A stretch of DNA of 64,000 nt from Gnetum montanum (taxonomy: Eukaryota > Streptophyta > Gnetopsida > Gnetales > Gnetaceae), in the NCBI GenBank assembly GCA_015680685.1, contig MNCI01012686.1:244074-308073 (forward strand), in the 5' to 3' direction. The notes beneath the pieces are model-generated. The model saw only the letters and a program-made list of their open reading frames with translations. It did no database searches and was not told where the DNA came from. This document shows, piece by piece, positions 9,574 to 21,840 of this stretch. Within the stretch, counting starts at the first letter, position 1. Each line of letters opens with the position of its first letter. The translations under genes and the position numbers were made by a program.

Positions 9574-12500
9574 TGTTGGCACATTTGGCCATTTCATGGA
9601 GCAGGTTGGTAAGATTAAATTGGTTAAGAGTTTTTGGAGAAGTGGCTAAAATTTCAGTTTGAGAGGAAAAGAATAAGTTAACAATAGCATTCTTTTTATT
9701 TAAGAAAAAAATATATAGGAGCATCATTCCTATACATAGTGGGATTATGGAAGAAGTCCAATTTATCATTTATATGATATGAATATGTAGCAAATCAAAG
9801 AGCATCTCAAGTAAAATTGGTTTTGTTTCCATTTTATTTCGGGAAAGCATATCTCTGTAGAAATACAAATTCAATAGTCTGATGGTGCAAGGTAAAATTA
9901 TTTCTACACTAATTAAACAGGAACATCGCAATTCATATTTTGATGGGAACCGGTCAAAATTCTTGGGCAACAAGCTTACACAGTTGAAGAGCATGGGTCT
10001 TTCTCATAACAAGATTATGGGACCTATTCTAGAGTCTTTGTCCAACCTTACTTTTCTTCAGGTTTTAAATTTATCATTTAACAATTTGAAGGCAACGTCA
10101 ACTTTCTGAAGGCTCTCTCTGAAGATTGAGAAATTATTCATTTGTGCGCAAATCCTGTGTAACTGCAAGCAAACAGAACATGAATGTAAGTAATCTGATG
10201 GGGTTGAATCCCTAATTTTCTGAAGCGCCCAAAAAGTTGTAGGGTTTCTAGTCCATTCCCAATCATGGCATTCTAGACAATCACACTTCTACCTGGGCAA
10301 TAGGAGTGACAAAATCGCCAGCCACACGGTACTTATCGCAGTGCAGATAGGCATCGAGAAAATCGCCATTGCCACCCCCTTTTCCACACAAACCCTAGTA
10401 ATGGAAGCAATGAAGACATCAATGTGTTGTTTTTTTTAGTACAACATTCTGGCACTCATCAGTGGAGGTCTGAATTGGCAGACCACGAGCAGCGATGACC
10501 GCCTCTGTTCAGCATGAAGGTCTGACCGCAGTGGCACGAAACAGAGCCGTAAGGGCCTCTGCACAGCCTCCCGCACCACCAAATCATACCGATTTCCATG
10601 TTTTTCCATGCATTACCAAACCCTACTCATCTTAGTGCTATTTCAAATAGCTCAGCAAATTTCGTGGTTGTGTGCCTAGGGGTTCACCGCGGCCAGGAAT
10701 GCCTTGGAAAATACAAGCAGAAACATATGAAGTTGATTGCCGCAACAAGGACGAAAACAGAAACAACATCGCGACTTGGAACTCGTTTCAAAAATTTCAG
10801 GCGATTAAAAACAAATGTGGTTCGCTCCTGGAACCTGCAATCCGAAATTATCAAAACAGCCATAGTGCCCAATGCCAACGCATTCATTATCGCCATACCA
10901 ATCCATTGAATGCGGCAATAGAGACACGAAGGCACACTAAGATAGGTGTACAATCGAATCAACAGAGCCAGGAGATATTTCAGCTAATGCCGATAAATCA
11001 GAGTTGCAGTTTTATTCATCGCTGAAGACAAATAAAAAATTGAATACACGAAATTGGGGTTACAAAAATAAAATTTTAAATGGTCTGGTGATAAAAGGAT
11101 AAATTTAGCCCTGGTTGGAGACTTACCATTAATTTAATTATCCCAAGTGAATGAAGCTCTCATAATATTGAGCTCTTGAATTTATTTTTCAAACATTATT
11201 GTATAACTTATTACCCATAAAATATTTGTAATCTTTACAAATATCAATGTTAGCATAAATTCCTCCTAACTTTATGTATAACTTCCTAACTAAATTGGTA
11301 AGAAATATCTCCTAACTAGTTGGGTAAGTTGTAACTTCCTTACTTGGGAGAGAAGTTAGCTAAGATATTTTAAAGTATGTAACTACCTTTTGAACCCTAT
11401 AAAAAGGCTTCAAGGGTAAGAAGAAGAGGAGATCACTCAGAGCTCTCACTTGGAGACACACTTTGGGTCTTGGAAGAGCATTGTAAAGAAAAAATTGTGA
11501 AAGATTGCTTGTAAGATGACTAGCTAAAGAAAAGATTTCAGCCTCTTTGTCATAGTCTTATGAGTTATGTTTTTTATTTTTTATTTTGTTTAAATTGTTT
11601 AGCTAGTGGTTTAGATAGTATCATCCTTGGCAAGTAATTTTGGGATTTTTAGATTGCTCTTATTGTTCTTGTTGCATAATTCAAAATTTCTATTAAAATT
11701 TTGCCATAGAAGCGCTTGTGTTTGAAAGCCTTAAGAGTATTTTAGTAGTGAATTTGATTGTTGTGCAACGTATAAGAACTGCTATTGGGATTGTTTTAAT
11801 AGAGCCTCTGCTTGTAGTCATGTCGTTGAACAATTCAATAGTCAAGAGGGTTCAGAAAATCTTTGGTATTTTGATGGGACCAGAATAGCTTTCTTTTATC
11901 TTTAATGTGAATCTCCATGGTATTTCAATCAGAAGTTGTCAAGTCTTTTGAAGGTTCTATTGAATGCAATTGTTGATGTCCATTACCTAGCCAAAATGGA
12001 GTCTCGTACGTGATAGTTTACGCAGCAATTTTTTTGGTAGCATAGTAGGATTGTCTTGAAGAAATTGCTTATTTAAGCCTTGGAAGTTTGAACAATTCAT
12101 AGATATTGATTTTGGGATAGCTTTATTGCAAAGTGTTTACTCGTATCATTTTACCTTGTTTAAAAATTTGAGGTCTTAACACAAATCTGCTTTCTTTTCT
12201 CTCTAATTTCTATTGAATCTCGCTCTATTTCTAGTTTTCTTGTCGAACTTCTTCTTTCTCTAGGGAAAATTAGAAGTAAATTCATGGAGTTGTGCTCAAA
12301 TGTTTTTGAAAAATTTTATTTGTTACAAGTAGGTATTATAAGGACCATGTAGACTAGGCAATTAAACAAAATAGGTACTCTCAACAACTCACAGTACTTG
12401 GCAAATTTGGCTGAATCTCTTTAAGAGAAGTCATTTGTAGTTCACACACAACGCAATCGTTTCATTTTTCACAATTGCACACCACAACAACACACACACA

Positions 12501-12624
12501 TACTCACATTAAATATTGAGTCTATTTGGAGGTATCTGGGCCTTGATGTTGCTAGAGACCAGCAAGCACCTAAATCCTGTTTGAGGACACTCATTGGCGG
12601 TCACGTCCCAAACGGTCGCCAACA
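9574..12624 (+). repeat. El-1 right LTR, complete (3051 bp)
   Basis: Starts TGTTGG after the polypurine tract and ends CCAACA, a perfect 6-base terminal inverted repeat. TATA box at 11396-11407. Carries the same captured LRR fragment as the left LTR. Confidence 0.95.
9975..10109 (+). pseudogene. Captured leucine-rich-repeat gene fragment inside right LTR
   Basis: An ORF (9882-10109) ends in about 45 residues with the plant extracellular LRR pattern: LTQLKSMGLSHNKIMGPI, then SLSNLTFLQVLNLSFNNLK. This corresponds to nearly two LRR units (L..L.LS.N.I.GPI..SLSNLTFL..LNLSFNNL) typical of receptor-like proteins and kinases. It is too short to function. Being in both LTRs, it was captured before the last transposition of El-1. 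The left copy (129-259) has a one-base deletion. Confidence 0.8.
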
Positions 12625-12951
12625 CATAGCAACGATGTCATTGATACGATGTCACTCCTCATGCTACATCATTGTTGATATGATGTCTCAATATGTGTGC
12701 ATTCCTTTAAATACAATACTTGGGTACACAATCTGATAACTTTTCATTCCCATCATAACCAAACTCTTGTAGTTTTATTTCTTCAATTTAGACTTAGTGA
12801 TATAACAATGAATGTCTACAATGTGATGTGTTATAGTTAAATAGTATCTTTGTTCAAGTAATTTGTACTTGGACACAAGTTGTGACTAAAAATAAAGATC
12901 AAAAGTATTTTCCATCATTACAGCATTCCCTTATCTTATTTTTTTACTTAG
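12625..12951 (+). repeat. LTR-X, promoter part, cut by El-1 and El-2
   Basis: Not part of El-1 or El-2. It resembles the promoter/U5 part of the TGATGAG-type LTRs: spaced GATGTC motifs (12633-12690), a weak TATA (TTTAAATACA, about 12709) and the block TTGTTCAAGTAATTTGTACTTGGACACAAG seen at the same place in the other LTRs, split here by wording only. El-1 lies on its left, and El-2 was inserted on its right with target duplication CTTAG. The remainder is at 20199-20728. Confidence 0.75.
12947..12951. repeat. El-2 target-site duplication (CTTAG), left copy
   Basis: CTTAG here and at 20199-20203 flank El-2 exactly. Confidence 0.9.
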
Positions 12952-13957
12952 TGATAAGATGTGATTCGCATGAGCCGCGATATCGTATCGTCCCCTGCGA
13001 TGTCACGTACATGATATCGTGGTCCGCCGCCATATCTATAAATAAGAGGTAGCTCTCCCTTGTTTGGTCATCCTAGGCTATAAGTAGGAAAATTCTAGCA
13101 GTTTGATCACTCCAGAGATAGAATATTTTCCATGTGCCTGCAATAGGAATCCTAAAGTGAATGGATCTTTATTTGAGCAACATTGTACCTGAACACAAGT
13201 TGTGTACGGAAATAAAGATGAACTTCCTGGATAAACCTTGCAGTGCATGGAATAGGATTTTATTTATTAATTTCTCTCTCACCCTTAAACTCCTAGAATG
13301 AGAAATGAGTACGACTTGATTACAAGCATCTAAGGATGTGTACGGATAGTCAAGGAATCGGCTGCTCATCGCATGCAGTATGAGTACAACTTGATTATGA
13401 GCATCTAGTGTGACTACTTGGTAACCCAATGGCATATCCAGGATCTATGCTTGGTAATCCCAGTGGTAGTCCCAAATGTGTATGATTAGTTAAGGAATCA
13501 GTTGCTCATCGCACTTAGGCTAGATAGATTCTCTCAACCCTTTCCTCCTAGTTAAGTGCCTCAGTACGACCACTTCAAGCACGTGCGTTACGCGCGGTGA
13601 TCCCAGCAATGATTAGTGTTTGGTAGTCATGGTTGCATCAGTTCAGGGTGTGTACAGTAAGTCGGAATGGATGCTAACACTAGGTAATTTAGACTTAGTC
13701 ATTAGTTAGAGTTAGTTAGTTTCTCAACCCTTCACCTCGATAGCATAGGAGAAAAACATAAAAGATATAAAAATCATATACCTCAGACTTACTTAACCAT
13801 ACACCAAGACAACCACAAGTAATTTTGGGAAGACAATGAATGATTAACCCCAAGTGTTCCATGGTGCATGTAGGCACTTAGTCTACGGAGTTCGACCAGA
13901 TCACATGTGCTACGTTCTTTTCGTATGGTGAGTGTAGGGGTACCTCGCCACTCATCA
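12952..13957 (+). repeat. El-2 left LTR (1006 bp)
   Basis: Starts TGATAAG (mutated from TGATGAG) and ends CTCATCA. GATATC/GATGTC motifs at 12980-13025 precede a TATA box at 13037-13044 (TATAAATA). Confidence 0.95.
13037..13044 (+). promoter_or_regulatory. El-2 LTR TATA box behind GATATC array
   Basis: CTATAAATAAG, preceded by GCGATATCGTATCG, GCGATGTC and TGATATCG. The right LTR copy is at 19276-19283. Confidence 0.8.
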
Positions 13958-13976
13958 TTGGCACCATTTCCGGGGA
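13958..13976 (+). other. El-2 primer-binding site
   Basis: TTGGCACCATTTCCGGGGA directly follows CTCATCA. It matches the TTGGCGCCGTTGCCGGGGA site of Athila/Tat elements, usually attributed to tRNA-Asp. Confidence 0.88.
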
Positions 13977-14097
13977 CTAAGTGTTTGTGCGCCAAATAGA
14001 ACATAAAGGATATCACTCACATCGTTGGGAGCCTAAATAAACCTTTGGGTTAATTAACAGAAAAATTTTATAATGGTGAAATAGCACACCGATAACA

Positions 14098-16428
14098 ATG
14101 TCTTCTCATAAGAGCAACTCACCACCTAAGGACCATACACGAGATAGTCGGCAACATAAAACACATAGCCGAAATCAACAAAGTCCTAAACAATACAAGA
14201 TCGTTTATACTCATCCTGATGAGTATATTCCAAACTTTACCTTTATCCTCCATCAAGACGAATAGCTGTGATGGAGAGATTTGCAAGGTACCATTGTGTT
14301 ACCCCCAGATCGATCAGTCTCTAACATGCTTTTCTGTGCTTTGGCACAGATAGGCATGACTAAATTATATGTTGAATACGTTGTGGAAGACTTTGATATG
14401 AGGGATTATCATCCCACAAAAGCACAACGTATAAGGGACTCAAGGTAGGCGAGTCAACATACACTTTTGAAGAGCAAAGGTCTGCACGTCCTTAGTGAAA
14501 TAGGAGATGAGGAACCCCTTATAATGGGTTCTTTAGCAAATGATGTTCCCCCTCCTAACAATGGTGAGGAGGTAGGGTATCAGAACCTATGATCAACAAT
14601 ACATAACCATGGTTCTGATGCCCGTGAACACCAACTGTTCATAGAAGGAACAACCACTCATGCTAAGGACGGGCACTTAGATCGTCATTATGATCGGGGC
14701 CGAAGTAGCAGAAGAGAAGATAGGAAACATCGTCATGGCGATGGTTCCCCTTCTTCACATCACTCATCCTCTCCTTCCACATCTAGGTGCAACCACCATG
14801 AACACAACGGAAAGGATAAAGGTAGAAAAAACGAGGGACCTCAATGGGAAAGTCGAGAGAGAGGACAAGGGCAAGGACGTAGGGAGAGTAGGGAACAACG
14901 CAGACATCACAAGCGTCATGAAAGAGATGATCATGACGAGCCCCTACTCACAACCTGAAGTATGCTTGACATAATGGAGGCAGTTAGGATTCCCACAAGG
15001 CATTTAAAGGATAGTCATATCAAACATTTAGACATGACCAATATGCCACGATTTGAAGGGGGATACAATGCAGATCCGCAAAATGATTTACAGGAATTCC
15101 ACGATGCCTGTGCCTTGAAGAATATAGAAAATGAGTGGAAAAAACTTAAGTTGTTCCCAAGGACACTCATCAAGGAAGCAGAGAGCTAGTACCGGTCCTT
15201 AGAACTGGAAACCATCAGGAGGTGGAGTACAATGCTAGAATTGTTCAACGAGAAGTATCAAATGTACTCCAAAGTGTCCAATTTGTGTAAGCAGATCCAA
15301 GGCTAGAAGAAAGGTACTCATGAACCCTTGGATGCTACCATGGCTTGCTACTACATATTATTACATCATTTCCTGGGCCATGGGTATGCTCAGAGGGATC
15401 AACTTTGCCACATCATGGATGGGCTCAAGCATGAAACTAGAAGAACCCTTGGGACTTATGCCCAAGGGAGACTCTCACAACTTAGAGCCCATGAAGTACA
15501 TCACTTGTTGGAGCAAGTAGCAAAAGAAGAAGGTGAGCTACAAAAAAGGGAAAGTGTGGAAGAATACAATTGTGACCCCTCTCTTCGAAAGAAGGGAGTG
15601 AAATTTTTTGATGAAGAGGATGAGTCACCAATCGAAGAGTTGGTGAACAGAAAGACCTTGCCACTTCAAAAGCTCACAACAGAAATAGTGGCTAAGGTAG
15701 ATGACATATGGAGTTCCTTAGACTCTAAAATTGAAACTGTCTTAAAAATTGTAGAAGAGTCTAAGGTAGAACAAAGTAGTGACAAAGGTAAGACAAAGTG
15801 GAGAGATTTAGGCCCTGCACATAACAAGGGTAAGGGAAAAATCACAAACTCTGATGTGGTTGTGGACTCTGACACAGACAATGATGGTGGATGTGAGATT
15901 TGCCAATATGACCATCCTAAGGGATGTTGTCTAATTATCTCACATCTACAAGAGTCTGAGGTGTATGCACTTAATCTAAGACTCAATCAATGACAAACAC
16001 CCCATAGGTTACCTTATCCCCAAGGTAACCCAAGGCAGTTCCACCAATCATTAACGTATTATCCAAGTGGAACTCCACCACAACCTATCAGACAACATCA
16101 GCAGTGGCAATAACCACATTCATGGGGGATGATATTGTCAAAACATCAATACCCTTACCGATAGCCTGACTCTTATGGATATTATGTGTAGCTGCCAATT
16201 TCTCCAAGTGATTCTATGAGTCACACAACTCCCAACCGTCACTACCAAGTTTGGGAGTACTTCAGAAGGACTGCTTCTAGTCTAGGAGACACTCCATACC
16301 CACACCATCCTCCAAATCCACCTGCACCTTTTCCACAAGTAGTTCCCATAACACCTCCTACTCCAACAATGCAAGGGGAACTTCCTACCCAACCACAGCA
16401 ATGTCACACTACGAGAGCTGTAAATATT
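14098..16428 (+). pseudogene. El-2 gag with Pro-rich C-terminal part
   Basis: ATG 14098 (ATGTCTTCTCAT) resembles the ATGTCTC start of the sister elements. One frame carries the coding signal to about 16428 despite several stops (among them 15187, 15304 and 15991). Order: a basic, His/Arg/Ser-rich N-terminus; the gag core (about 14962-15560; MPRFEGGYNADPQNDLQEFH, then MDGLKHETRRTLGTYAQG); a charged linker; a zinc-knuckle-like CEICQYDHPKGCC; then a Pro/Gln/Tyr-rich tail. Frameshifts after about 16430 separate it from the protease. Confidence 0.85.
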
Positions 16429-16580
16429 AACCTGCTACTAGTTCTAACAAATGTAAAAAGAGAAGACCCTTCTTCAGAACCAAAATCCCAGACAAACTCT
16501 CACAACAACAAGCGGTTGGGCCCATCTACACTCCTCCACCATCTAATACATTGGAGCACCCTTCAGTCCAATAGAGCTTA

Positions 16581-17363
16581 ATGCATACGGTTATGTTAAC
16601 GCATACCGTAACCAACTGGATCAAGGTAGGCCACCTTCCCAGGAAATTAACTAACCCTGGGAGTCCCTTAATCTATTTACAAATTTCTAGAAATAAACCA
16701 CATAGGGCTCTTCTTAACTCAAGTTTCAGAGTTAACTTAATTTCACGAGAGATGTATCACACCTGGAACCTGCCCCAACTTAAGAAGAGCAACATTCAAC
16801 TAGAGCTGGCAGACCAGTCCATCATCATTCCCTTGGGATTGGTGGAGGCCATCATTACCACTGTGTGTGGTTGGTCTTACCCAGCTGATTTCCTGGTGAT
16901 TGAAGTTAATAATAACGAAGGGGACTTCCCGATTATAATGGGAAGGGCATGGCTTAGTACAGTAGACACATGCCATAGGATCCGTGATCTTTCCTTGGAA
17001 ATCTCTAAGATAAACATTTATGGAAAGACCGAGAAGAGGAAAGTTTCATGCATCACATATAGTGATTCATCGGGTGATGACATGGAGGAAATGCCTCTAT
17101 TTAACAGGTGTGCCCTTGAAACTTTGCAACAAAGATGCCTGTATGTAGCAGCCACACAACCAGTAGTAGACACCCCATGGTTGATAGCTACTCGAAGGAG
17201 CAACCAAATATGCATGGAACAAACTGAGGAAACCCATGCCCATAATGAAAGCATATATACATTGGAATATGAGCATCGCCAACTTCCACCCCTTAATCTA
17301 AGATCATCAATTGAGAGAAGTTGGAAACTTTTAAGAAATTCAAATAGGTGCTCATTATTTTAG
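16581..17363 (+). pseudogene. El-2 Athila-like aspartic protease
   Basis: The open reading frame of 260 codons has the retropepsin layout of Athila-type elements: PLIYLQISRNKPHRALLNSS, VNLISREMY, IQLELADQSIIIPLGLVEA, YPADFLVIEV and FPIIMGRAWLSTVDT. The active-site D-[LS]-G-A is replaced by N-S-S-F, so the catalytic Asp is lost. After the domain comes a tail with YVAATQ...DTPWL that has counterparts at the end of gag in El-3, El-4 and El-5. El-2 is the only member of the family here that keeps a protease. Confidence 0.82.
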
Positions 17364-18819
17364 ATCTCTCCCTTTCCACTCAGTCATGGGGGAGATGGCC
17401 ACCTATGCTAATCATATGGGGCCCTCAGTTCTTTTTACGTTTTTGTTTTACACATTTTTGTTTTACAACGTTTTTATCTTACACATTTTTCTTTTACAAA
17501 TTTCTTTACCTTTTCTAGTTTTTGTTAAAACTTTCTTTAACTTTTCTTATTTTTTATTTTACAACATCGTTATACTTTTTCATTTTGTGTGTGTGTGTGT
17601 GATCCACCATGTAAGTTTGTCACCCAATAAGTGTTCGGAATGATGGTATGAACTGTTTTCATGTTGATTGCTAATGTTTGGTTTTTACCTTAAGTTATGA
17701 TGTTGATACTAAGGTATGTTCTTTTGATATGGCAGGTAATGAGTTCACTTCATCCATCTATCGACAACACTTTATGGTCTCTCAGCTTGGAAATGTACAG
17801 TCCCTTTCTTAATAAGAACTTAATGAATCAGTGACTGGGTATTTCTCAAACTAAAGAAGGACTCAAGGATTGAAAAAGGTGTGACTTCAAGGGAACTTGA
17901 TGCTTTTGTGTTGGACATTCTCTTGGGTGCTTGGATGTTTTCTTTTTGAGTTTTTCTTGTTGTTCCGATGTTACCCAATTATCGAAAGCTGAGTCAATAA
18001 AAATAAGAATTCTTTGCATGGTGTGGTTCTCATGCATAAAAACACAAAACACAAAAAGCAAAAAAAAAATTAAGTAAGAATTCAAAGCACACCCCTTAGA
18101 AAAAATAAACTTGGACTACAAGCACTGGTTATGGAACCACAAGTGTTCTCTCTAACTAAGGCCCTTCTCGCTTCCCATTCTCTCCTTTGTTTCATCGGAA
18201 TGGTGGTGACTCTTGGGGAAGGCATTCTTGTTATCCAAGTGGATGGTTTAGCCGAATGCATTAATGTGAAGTCACTAGATGTGGTTGGTTTAAGGCCAAA
18301 CTTGGAATGGGATTTGCTAAGTCACATTAATCATAAAACACACAAGGGGCTGTATACCACCTTGTTCTTGGGATTCCATTCCATCCTCTTCTCTCCACCC
18401 TTCTCTCCATTTTCACCTCATTGCTGGTTGTATCATTAGTGTATATTTTGGTAGATGCATTGTTTTCTTTTTGGTAAATTCTTATGATTAAGACTTTAAC
18501 TCTTGTTCCAAATAACATTCCTGGAGCCTACGAACTCTTTGAATGTGGGTTTGTCAGGGCATTAAGGGCATGAACTTGCTTTGGGGAGGTTCGCGATTAC
18601 TCATGGGGGTACAGGGCCCAATTTTTTTGATTTTCTCCTAGCCCCGAATTTTTTTTATTTTCTTCCTAACCCATACACCTTCAGTAGTCATCATTAATAT
18701 ATCCCCAGATCCATATTAGCCATACCACAACCTAGCCAATGAACCTACACCGAAGCAAGGAATTAATTACATAATGATTCATTTACCCTTGCTAATATAT
18801 GATTGTGTTGTGTGTGCAG
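17364..18819 (+). other. El-2 pol-less spacer with conserved non-coding block
   Basis: Starts with a T-rich tract (17430-17580) and a short GT run (17585-17600). At 17878-17899 it carries the GTGTGAC.TCAAGGGAACTTG block found in all sister elements. No credible pol ORF; a 102-codon ORF at 18131-18439 shows no recognisable domain. Confidence 0.7.
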
Positions 18820-19019
18820 ATGGCGATCATCCAACAATGGATTAGATCTGCAACAAACACTTGGAATGGAGTCGTGCTGGAAGCAGCTATGCAAGGAGCA
18901 AGATCGATGACGTGCTTACCAATAGACAATGAAAGGTGCAATCTTGGCGTTGGTAGTAGCAACACTTCTTTCTCTCTCTCTCTCTTTTTTTCTTTCTCAG
19001 CTGCCAACTAAGGCCTGAT
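18820..19019 (+). pseudogene. El-2 remnant of the third ORF
   Basis: TTGTGTTGTGTGTGCAG immediately precedes ATG 18820, the same acceptor-ATG arrangement as in El-3, El-5 and El-6. Only about 60 codons follow, with a CT-rich stretch (18966-18985). The rest of the third ORF is deleted. Confidence 0.45.
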
Positions 19020-19193
19020 GTCATTGTAATAAGGTGTTCACCCTTGTTGTCATGAACACCAGTTTTGTCAAGTCTTGTAATGATGATTCGTTCACATGTC
19101 ATTCCATTAGTTCCATTCCCCTCAATAATTCCATGCCTTCCCAATATTATTGTAAGGAACTCGAGGACATGTTTCCATTCAGTTATGGGGGTA

Positions 19194-20198
19194 TGATGAG
19201 ATGCGATTTGCATGAGCTGCGATATCATGTACGCGATATCGTGGCCGCCGCAATATTACGGTCTGCCGCCATATCTATAAATAAGAGGCGGCTCTCCCTT
19301 GTTTGGCCATCCTGGGCTAGAAGTAGGAAAACTTTGGCAGTTTGATCACTTCAGAGATAGAATATTTTCCATGTGCTCGCAATAGGAGTCCAAAAGTGAA
19401 CGGATCTTTATTCGAGCAACATTGTACCTGAACACAAGTTGTGTACGGAAATAAAGACGAACTTCCTGGATAAACCTTGCAGTGCATGGAATCGGATTTT
19501 ATTTATTGTTTTCTCTCTCACCCTTAAACTCCTAGAATGTAGAATGAGTATGACTTGATTACAAGCATCTAAGGATGTGTACGGATAGTTAAGGAATCGG
19601 CTGTTCATCGCATGCGGTATGAGTACAACTTGATTACGAGCATCTAGTGTGACTACTTGGTAACCCAGTGGCGTATCTAGGATCTACGCTTGATAATCCT
19701 AGTGGTAGTCCCAAATGTGTATGGTTAGTTAAGGAATCAGCTACTCATTGCACTTAGGCTAGATAGATTCTCTCAACCCTTTCCTCCTAGTTAAGTACCT
19801 CAATACAATCACTTCGAGCACGTGTATTACGCACGGTGATCCCAGCAACGATTAGCATTTGGTAGCCGCGGTTGCATCGGTTTAGGGTGTGTACGGTAAG
19901 TGGGAACGGATGCTGACGCTAGGTAATTTAGACTTAGTTCATTAGTTATAGTTAGTTAGTTTCTCAACCCTTCACCTCGATAGCATAGAAGAAAAACATA
20001 AAAGATATAAAAATCATATACCTCGGACTTACTTAACCATACACCATGACAATCACAAGTAAGTCTGGGAAGATGATGAATGATTAACCCCAAGTGTTCC
20101 ATGGGGCGTGTAGGCACTTAGTCTATGGAGTTCGACCGGATCGTGCATGCTACGCTCGTTTTGTATGGTTCAGTGTAGGGGTACCTCGTCACTCATCA
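19194..20198 (+). repeat. El-2 right LTR (1005 bp)
   Basis: Preceded by the polypurine tract AGTTATGGGGGTA, starts TGATGAG, ends CTCATCA and is followed by CTTAG (20199-20203). Confidence 0.95.
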
Positions 20199-20728
20199 CT
20201 TAGCATAATGTCTACTACTTTACTAGCTTAATACTTTACCTTTCAAGCACTTTATTTTTACTTACATTACTAAAGTGAAATTAGTATGATTGATTTTGAG
20301 TGCTTAAGTGTAATTGTTTGCTAGTCCCAATAGTGACTTCACTTGATTTACTTAGTAGTGAATTCACTTAACAACCTAGTAATGATTACATAAGCCAAAG
20401 GCATGTATGTTGACTCAGGAATAGATACTCATTGTTGTAGGCTAGAATAAATGTACATTTTCATTATTAGTTAGATTAGCATTTAACTCTACTTCCAATA
20501 TGTCTATACTTAGGAGCATAACTAGCCCTACAACATCACTTAACATATGCGTCACTATAAGCTAAACCATATAGTTAAACTTCACTAGGCTGAAGTGGGA
20601 AGATAGTGATCGTGAGCTTAACTCAATTACTAGCATATCAACATTGTCCATCCATGGATTATAATTCGGTCACATGTGTACACTTATGAATTGTATGGTT
20701 GGGTGTTGAATTTCTCCATTGCTCATCA
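20199..20728 (+). repeat. LTR-X, U5 part, downstream of El-2
   Basis: Continues the LTR interrupted at 12951 and starts with the second CTTAG copy. It shows the U5 landmarks of this LTR superfamily: GCTTAAGTGTAATTGTTTGC, AAGTGGGAAGATAGTGA, TGTATGGTTGGGTG and a final GCTCATCA. No primer site follows, so it was a 3' or solo LTR. Very diverged, hence the oldest LTR here. Confidence 0.75.
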
Positions 20729-21840
20729 ATACTAGTAAAATATTTTTTAAACACAGCCAAATGAGAACATGCTCCTTGAATTAAAAAAACAATACATGTG
20801 TAAAAGCTACTAAAGTGAACTATTTATGTGATGGTATAAAACCCAAAATTTTGTTATTCTACTTATTGAATTATTAATATTCACTCCAATTCATTTATCT
20901 TGTAATCTTGGAATAGCTATGTTGATGCATTAAGTTTAAACCATTCTATCCCAAGAATTCCATTAATCTTAGAATAGAGATAATTGCATTGTGTACATGT
21001 GTTTAGAGATAATAAAAAATGCATAGAAGTTGTATAAATCAAACATGTAGAATTTCTATATGTAAGATGATAGAGTATCAATTCTAGAATCAAATTTAAC
21101 ATGGTACTTCTCAAAGATCTTATTTACAATAACCTTAGAGTGGCTCAAAATAAAAGGCTAGGTGTGCTTGAATTAAGCATTTTGGCAACATCTCGTGAAA
21201 TGCAAGAATAAATGATAAAATTGATGAGCTTGTTTCACAAAGATTAGTTTTCTTTACAATATGCACATGGCTTATACTTTGGGAAATTTTTGAATAACAA
21301 GATATACAACCAAGTTTTTGCTTGCATCATTGGCAATAAGCTAGCCATAACTAATATTTATCATGTGAACAAAATAATCAAAGTTGTATCATTCCTCACC
21401 ATCACAAACTACAATTCGAGTTAGATTTTGTTGAATACCATCTACAATCTATACTAATGTTAAAATTGAAGAATTTTTGTTAGTGCATGCAAATACCATG
21501 GAGATAAATCTAATGAAATTCTTTAAAAAATTATGTCTACGATAGTTTTTGCTTCAAAATGTGCAAACTTTTGATTAATGCAGTTCATTGGACCAATTAA
21601 AGTGGCAGAAATAAGAGTGGATGCTTGGCAACTTTTGTAGCACCATCTCTAAATCTTTGTGGTTTGCATTTGTTCACACCTTCTCCCTCCATGAAAAGAG
21701 TTCCATTCGTGCTTGAATTAGCAAGTTTCCAAGCTATGTATCTTTGATGAAGGAAGATATCTAGCTGATAAAATCTCGAGTTTAAAATCATTATTTGAAA
21801 TCACCTACATAGCAAAAATTCAACAAAACTATGCATTCTA
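20729..21840. other. Intergenic AT-rich DNA, nothing recognised
   Basis: No coding signal, LTR terminus or RNA gene that I can support; short ORFs at 20917-21114 and 21597-21791 look random. Confidence 0.5.

Larger units (their letters stand above)
1..12624 (+). mobile_element. El-1: Ty3/gypsy LTR retrotransposon, Tat-like, degenerate, 5' end outside window
   Basis: Two long direct repeats (1-2772 and 9574-12624) flank an internal region of about 6.8 kb. The complete right LTR starts TGTTGG and ends CCAACA; base 1 of the window matches base 9847 of the right LTR, so 273 bases of the left LTR are missing. Order seen: LTR, primer site, gag, protease, archaeal-like RNase H, RT, RNase H, integrase, extra ORF, polypurine tract, LTR. 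RT and the pre-RT spacer resemble the Tat/Ogre branch. The LTRs differ little: six differences in about 420 bases over 1201-1620, nearly all transitions. The right LTR is followed by CATAG, probably the target duplication, but the left copy lies outside the window. Confidence 0.95.
12952..20198 (+). mobile_element. El-2: non-autonomous LTR retrotransposon with gag and protease, no RT/integrase
   Basis: LTRs 12952-13957 and 19194-20198, with perfect CTTAG duplications. The internal region (5.2 kb) holds a primer site, gag, a protease, then about 1.8 kb of mainly non-coding sequence and a polypurine tract. No RT, RNase H or integrase motif appears in any frame. The LTRs differ by about 10% by eye over the last 140 bases, so it is clearly older than El-1. 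Confidence 0.95.

Noticed and set aside
9882-10109. LRR ORF as a functional small LRR protein
   Set aside because: Only about two LRR units, no signal peptide, and the left LTR copy is frameshifted.
18131-18439. 102-codon ORF in El-2 as a third gene
   Set aside because: No counterpart open in El-3 to El-6 and no domain pattern; lies in the conserved non-coding stretch.
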